From positions 2,762,501 to 2,826,500 of the forward strand of contig NZ_CP004388.1 in assembly GCF_000300235.2 (NCBI RefSeq): a stretch of DNA of 64,000 bases, in the 5' to 3' direction. A program made the position numbers and the translations under genes. Shown here one piece after another: positions 63,358 to 64,000 of the stretch. The notes under the pieces are model-generated. The model had not been told where the DNA came from. It saw only the letters and a list, made by a program, of their open reading frames with translations, and made no database searches. Within the stretch, counting starts at the first letter, position 1; each line of letters starts with the position of its first letter. Source of the stretch: Thalassospira xiamenensis M-5 = DSM 17429 (lineage in GTDB: Bacteria > Pseudomonadota > Alphaproteobacteria > Rhodospirillales > Thalassospiraceae).

Positions 63358-64000
63358 ATGAATGTCATGATACAAGAAAGCCCAACACAATCCTCGATGA
63401 AAACATTTCAGATCAAACACTTCCAGCAGGTGGGCAGGCGGCATTCCGTAGTCGAAGGTGGGCACCTGCACCTGTCTGGCGAAAACGAGAATCACGACTT
63501 TTATTTTACACTGACATCAAATCAGATCGTCCTTGATGATATCGCCAGTATGACTTTATGTGTTCTTGACCAATATGGTTTGGCTGCTTTGGCCGAGGCG
63601 CTTTTTGCCGTTCATCCGGCACGCTATGAAATCCGCCTTCCCAATCAACTTGATCCTGACTGGCTTAGCCAGATGGCCCGAAGTGGATTGATTACTCACA
63701 CTGCAGGCGACAATACCATCTATTCAGGTGACCTATACCAACTGTCTCTTAACTGGCTGGAGCATCCTGAAAGGAATAGCTTTCCGCTACGCTACACCTC
63801 AACGAATGGCCGTCGCCATCCGGTTCGTCGACCAAGCGCGCACCAGACGCTCTATTCCCGCTACATTCCATGGATCAATAAAACGATCCGTTTTGAACGG
63901 GCTGATCCAACGCGCCACCTTGGGTATTTCCATAAATGGATGAATGACCCACGCGTAGATGTTTTCTGGGAAGAATCTGGCACGGAAGCGAAGCATCAGG
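63358..64000 (+). CDS. Siderophore acyltransferase, IucB/VbsA-like GNAT (partial, runs off window)
   Basis: N-hydroxyornithine (or lysine) acyltransferase that would complete the hydroxamate group. I translated it by hand from ATG 63358, 8 bases after AAGGAG; 214 codons are open to the window end. A variable N-terminal domain (about 165 residues) is followed by LYSRYIPWINKTIRFERADP and LGYFHKWMNDPRVDVFWEE, the acyl-CoA-binding start of the siderophore acyltransferase fold. It diverges from the NRPS operon and should act with the monooxygenase. The acyl donor (acetyl, hydroxybutyryl or other) is unknown. Confidence 0.87.
   Translation, partial: MNVMIQESPTQSSMKTFQIKHFQQVGRRHSVVEGGHLHLSGENENHDFYFTLTSNQIVLDDIASMTLCVLDQYGLAALAEALFAVHPARYEIRLPNQLDPDWLSQMARSGLITHTAGDNTIYSGDLYQLSLNWLEHPERNSFPLRYTSTNGRRHPVRRPSAHQTLYSRYIPWINKTIRFERADPTRHLGYFHKWMNDPRVDVFWEESGTEAKHQ

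Overview
The window reads as a chromosomal segment of a free-living, Gram-negative alphaproteobacterium of moderate GC content. The protein sequences and gene neighbourhoods look most like marine Rhodospirillales such as Thalassospira; this is an impression from sequence style, not a database match. Genes are dense, there are no rRNA, tRNA, insertion-sequence, phage or CRISPR features, and nearly every gene has an ordinary metabolic or transport function.

Layout. 1-4203 (minus): peptide/opine-type ABC importer (fused double ATPase, binding protein, permease cut by the window edge). 4831-5544: a GNAT acetyltransferase. 5596-16112: nitrate assimilation, with nasS, nasT and a NarK-type nitrate transporter on the minus strand diverging from nirB-nirD-nasA-siroheme synthase on the plus strand. 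Both divergent promoters look sigma54-dependent, and both leaders hold hexaloop hairpins of the kind bound by the NasT ANTAR domain. 16109-18616: LysR regulator diverging from a tautomerase/cupin/DUF4865 operon. 18607-23463: aminotransferase, CDP-alcohol phosphatidyltransferase, orphan lipoprotein binding protein, small hypothetical protein, GIY-YIG protein and an atypical SDR. 23778-26562: AraC regulator followed by an inverse autotransporter with a beta-helix-like passenger. 26591-28239: dgoK-dgoA for 2-keto-3-deoxygalactonate. 28377-29345: CDF metal exporter.

30169-42222 is a nearly complete glycine betaine catabolic region: betaine monooxygenase gbcAB, BCCT transporter, GbdR-like regulator, electron transfer flavoprotein etfBA, purU, a dimethylglycine/sarcosine dehydrogenase and fdhA. 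Betaine is imported, demethylated, its electrons pass to ETF, and its one-carbon units leave through folate and formaldehyde oxidation.

42518-64000 is an iron region. Cluster 1 has a TetR regulator, a TonB-dependent receptor, a binding protein and a siderophore-interacting reductase. Cluster 2 has an ECF sigma/FecR pair, an STN-type receptor, a FecCDE/FhuBCD-like importer and FhuF, followed by a second orphan ECF sigma and hydroxamate siderophore biosynthesis genes (N-monooxygenase, an A-T-TE NRPS without a condensation domain, and an acyltransferase cut by the window end). A shared promoter-like motif, ACTGAA-N15/17-CGTC, lies upstream of the receptor, the orphan sigma and both divergent biosynthesis units, which suggests one ECF regulon. 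Between the two iron clusters lies a non-coding array of about four degenerate 108-bp tandem repeats.
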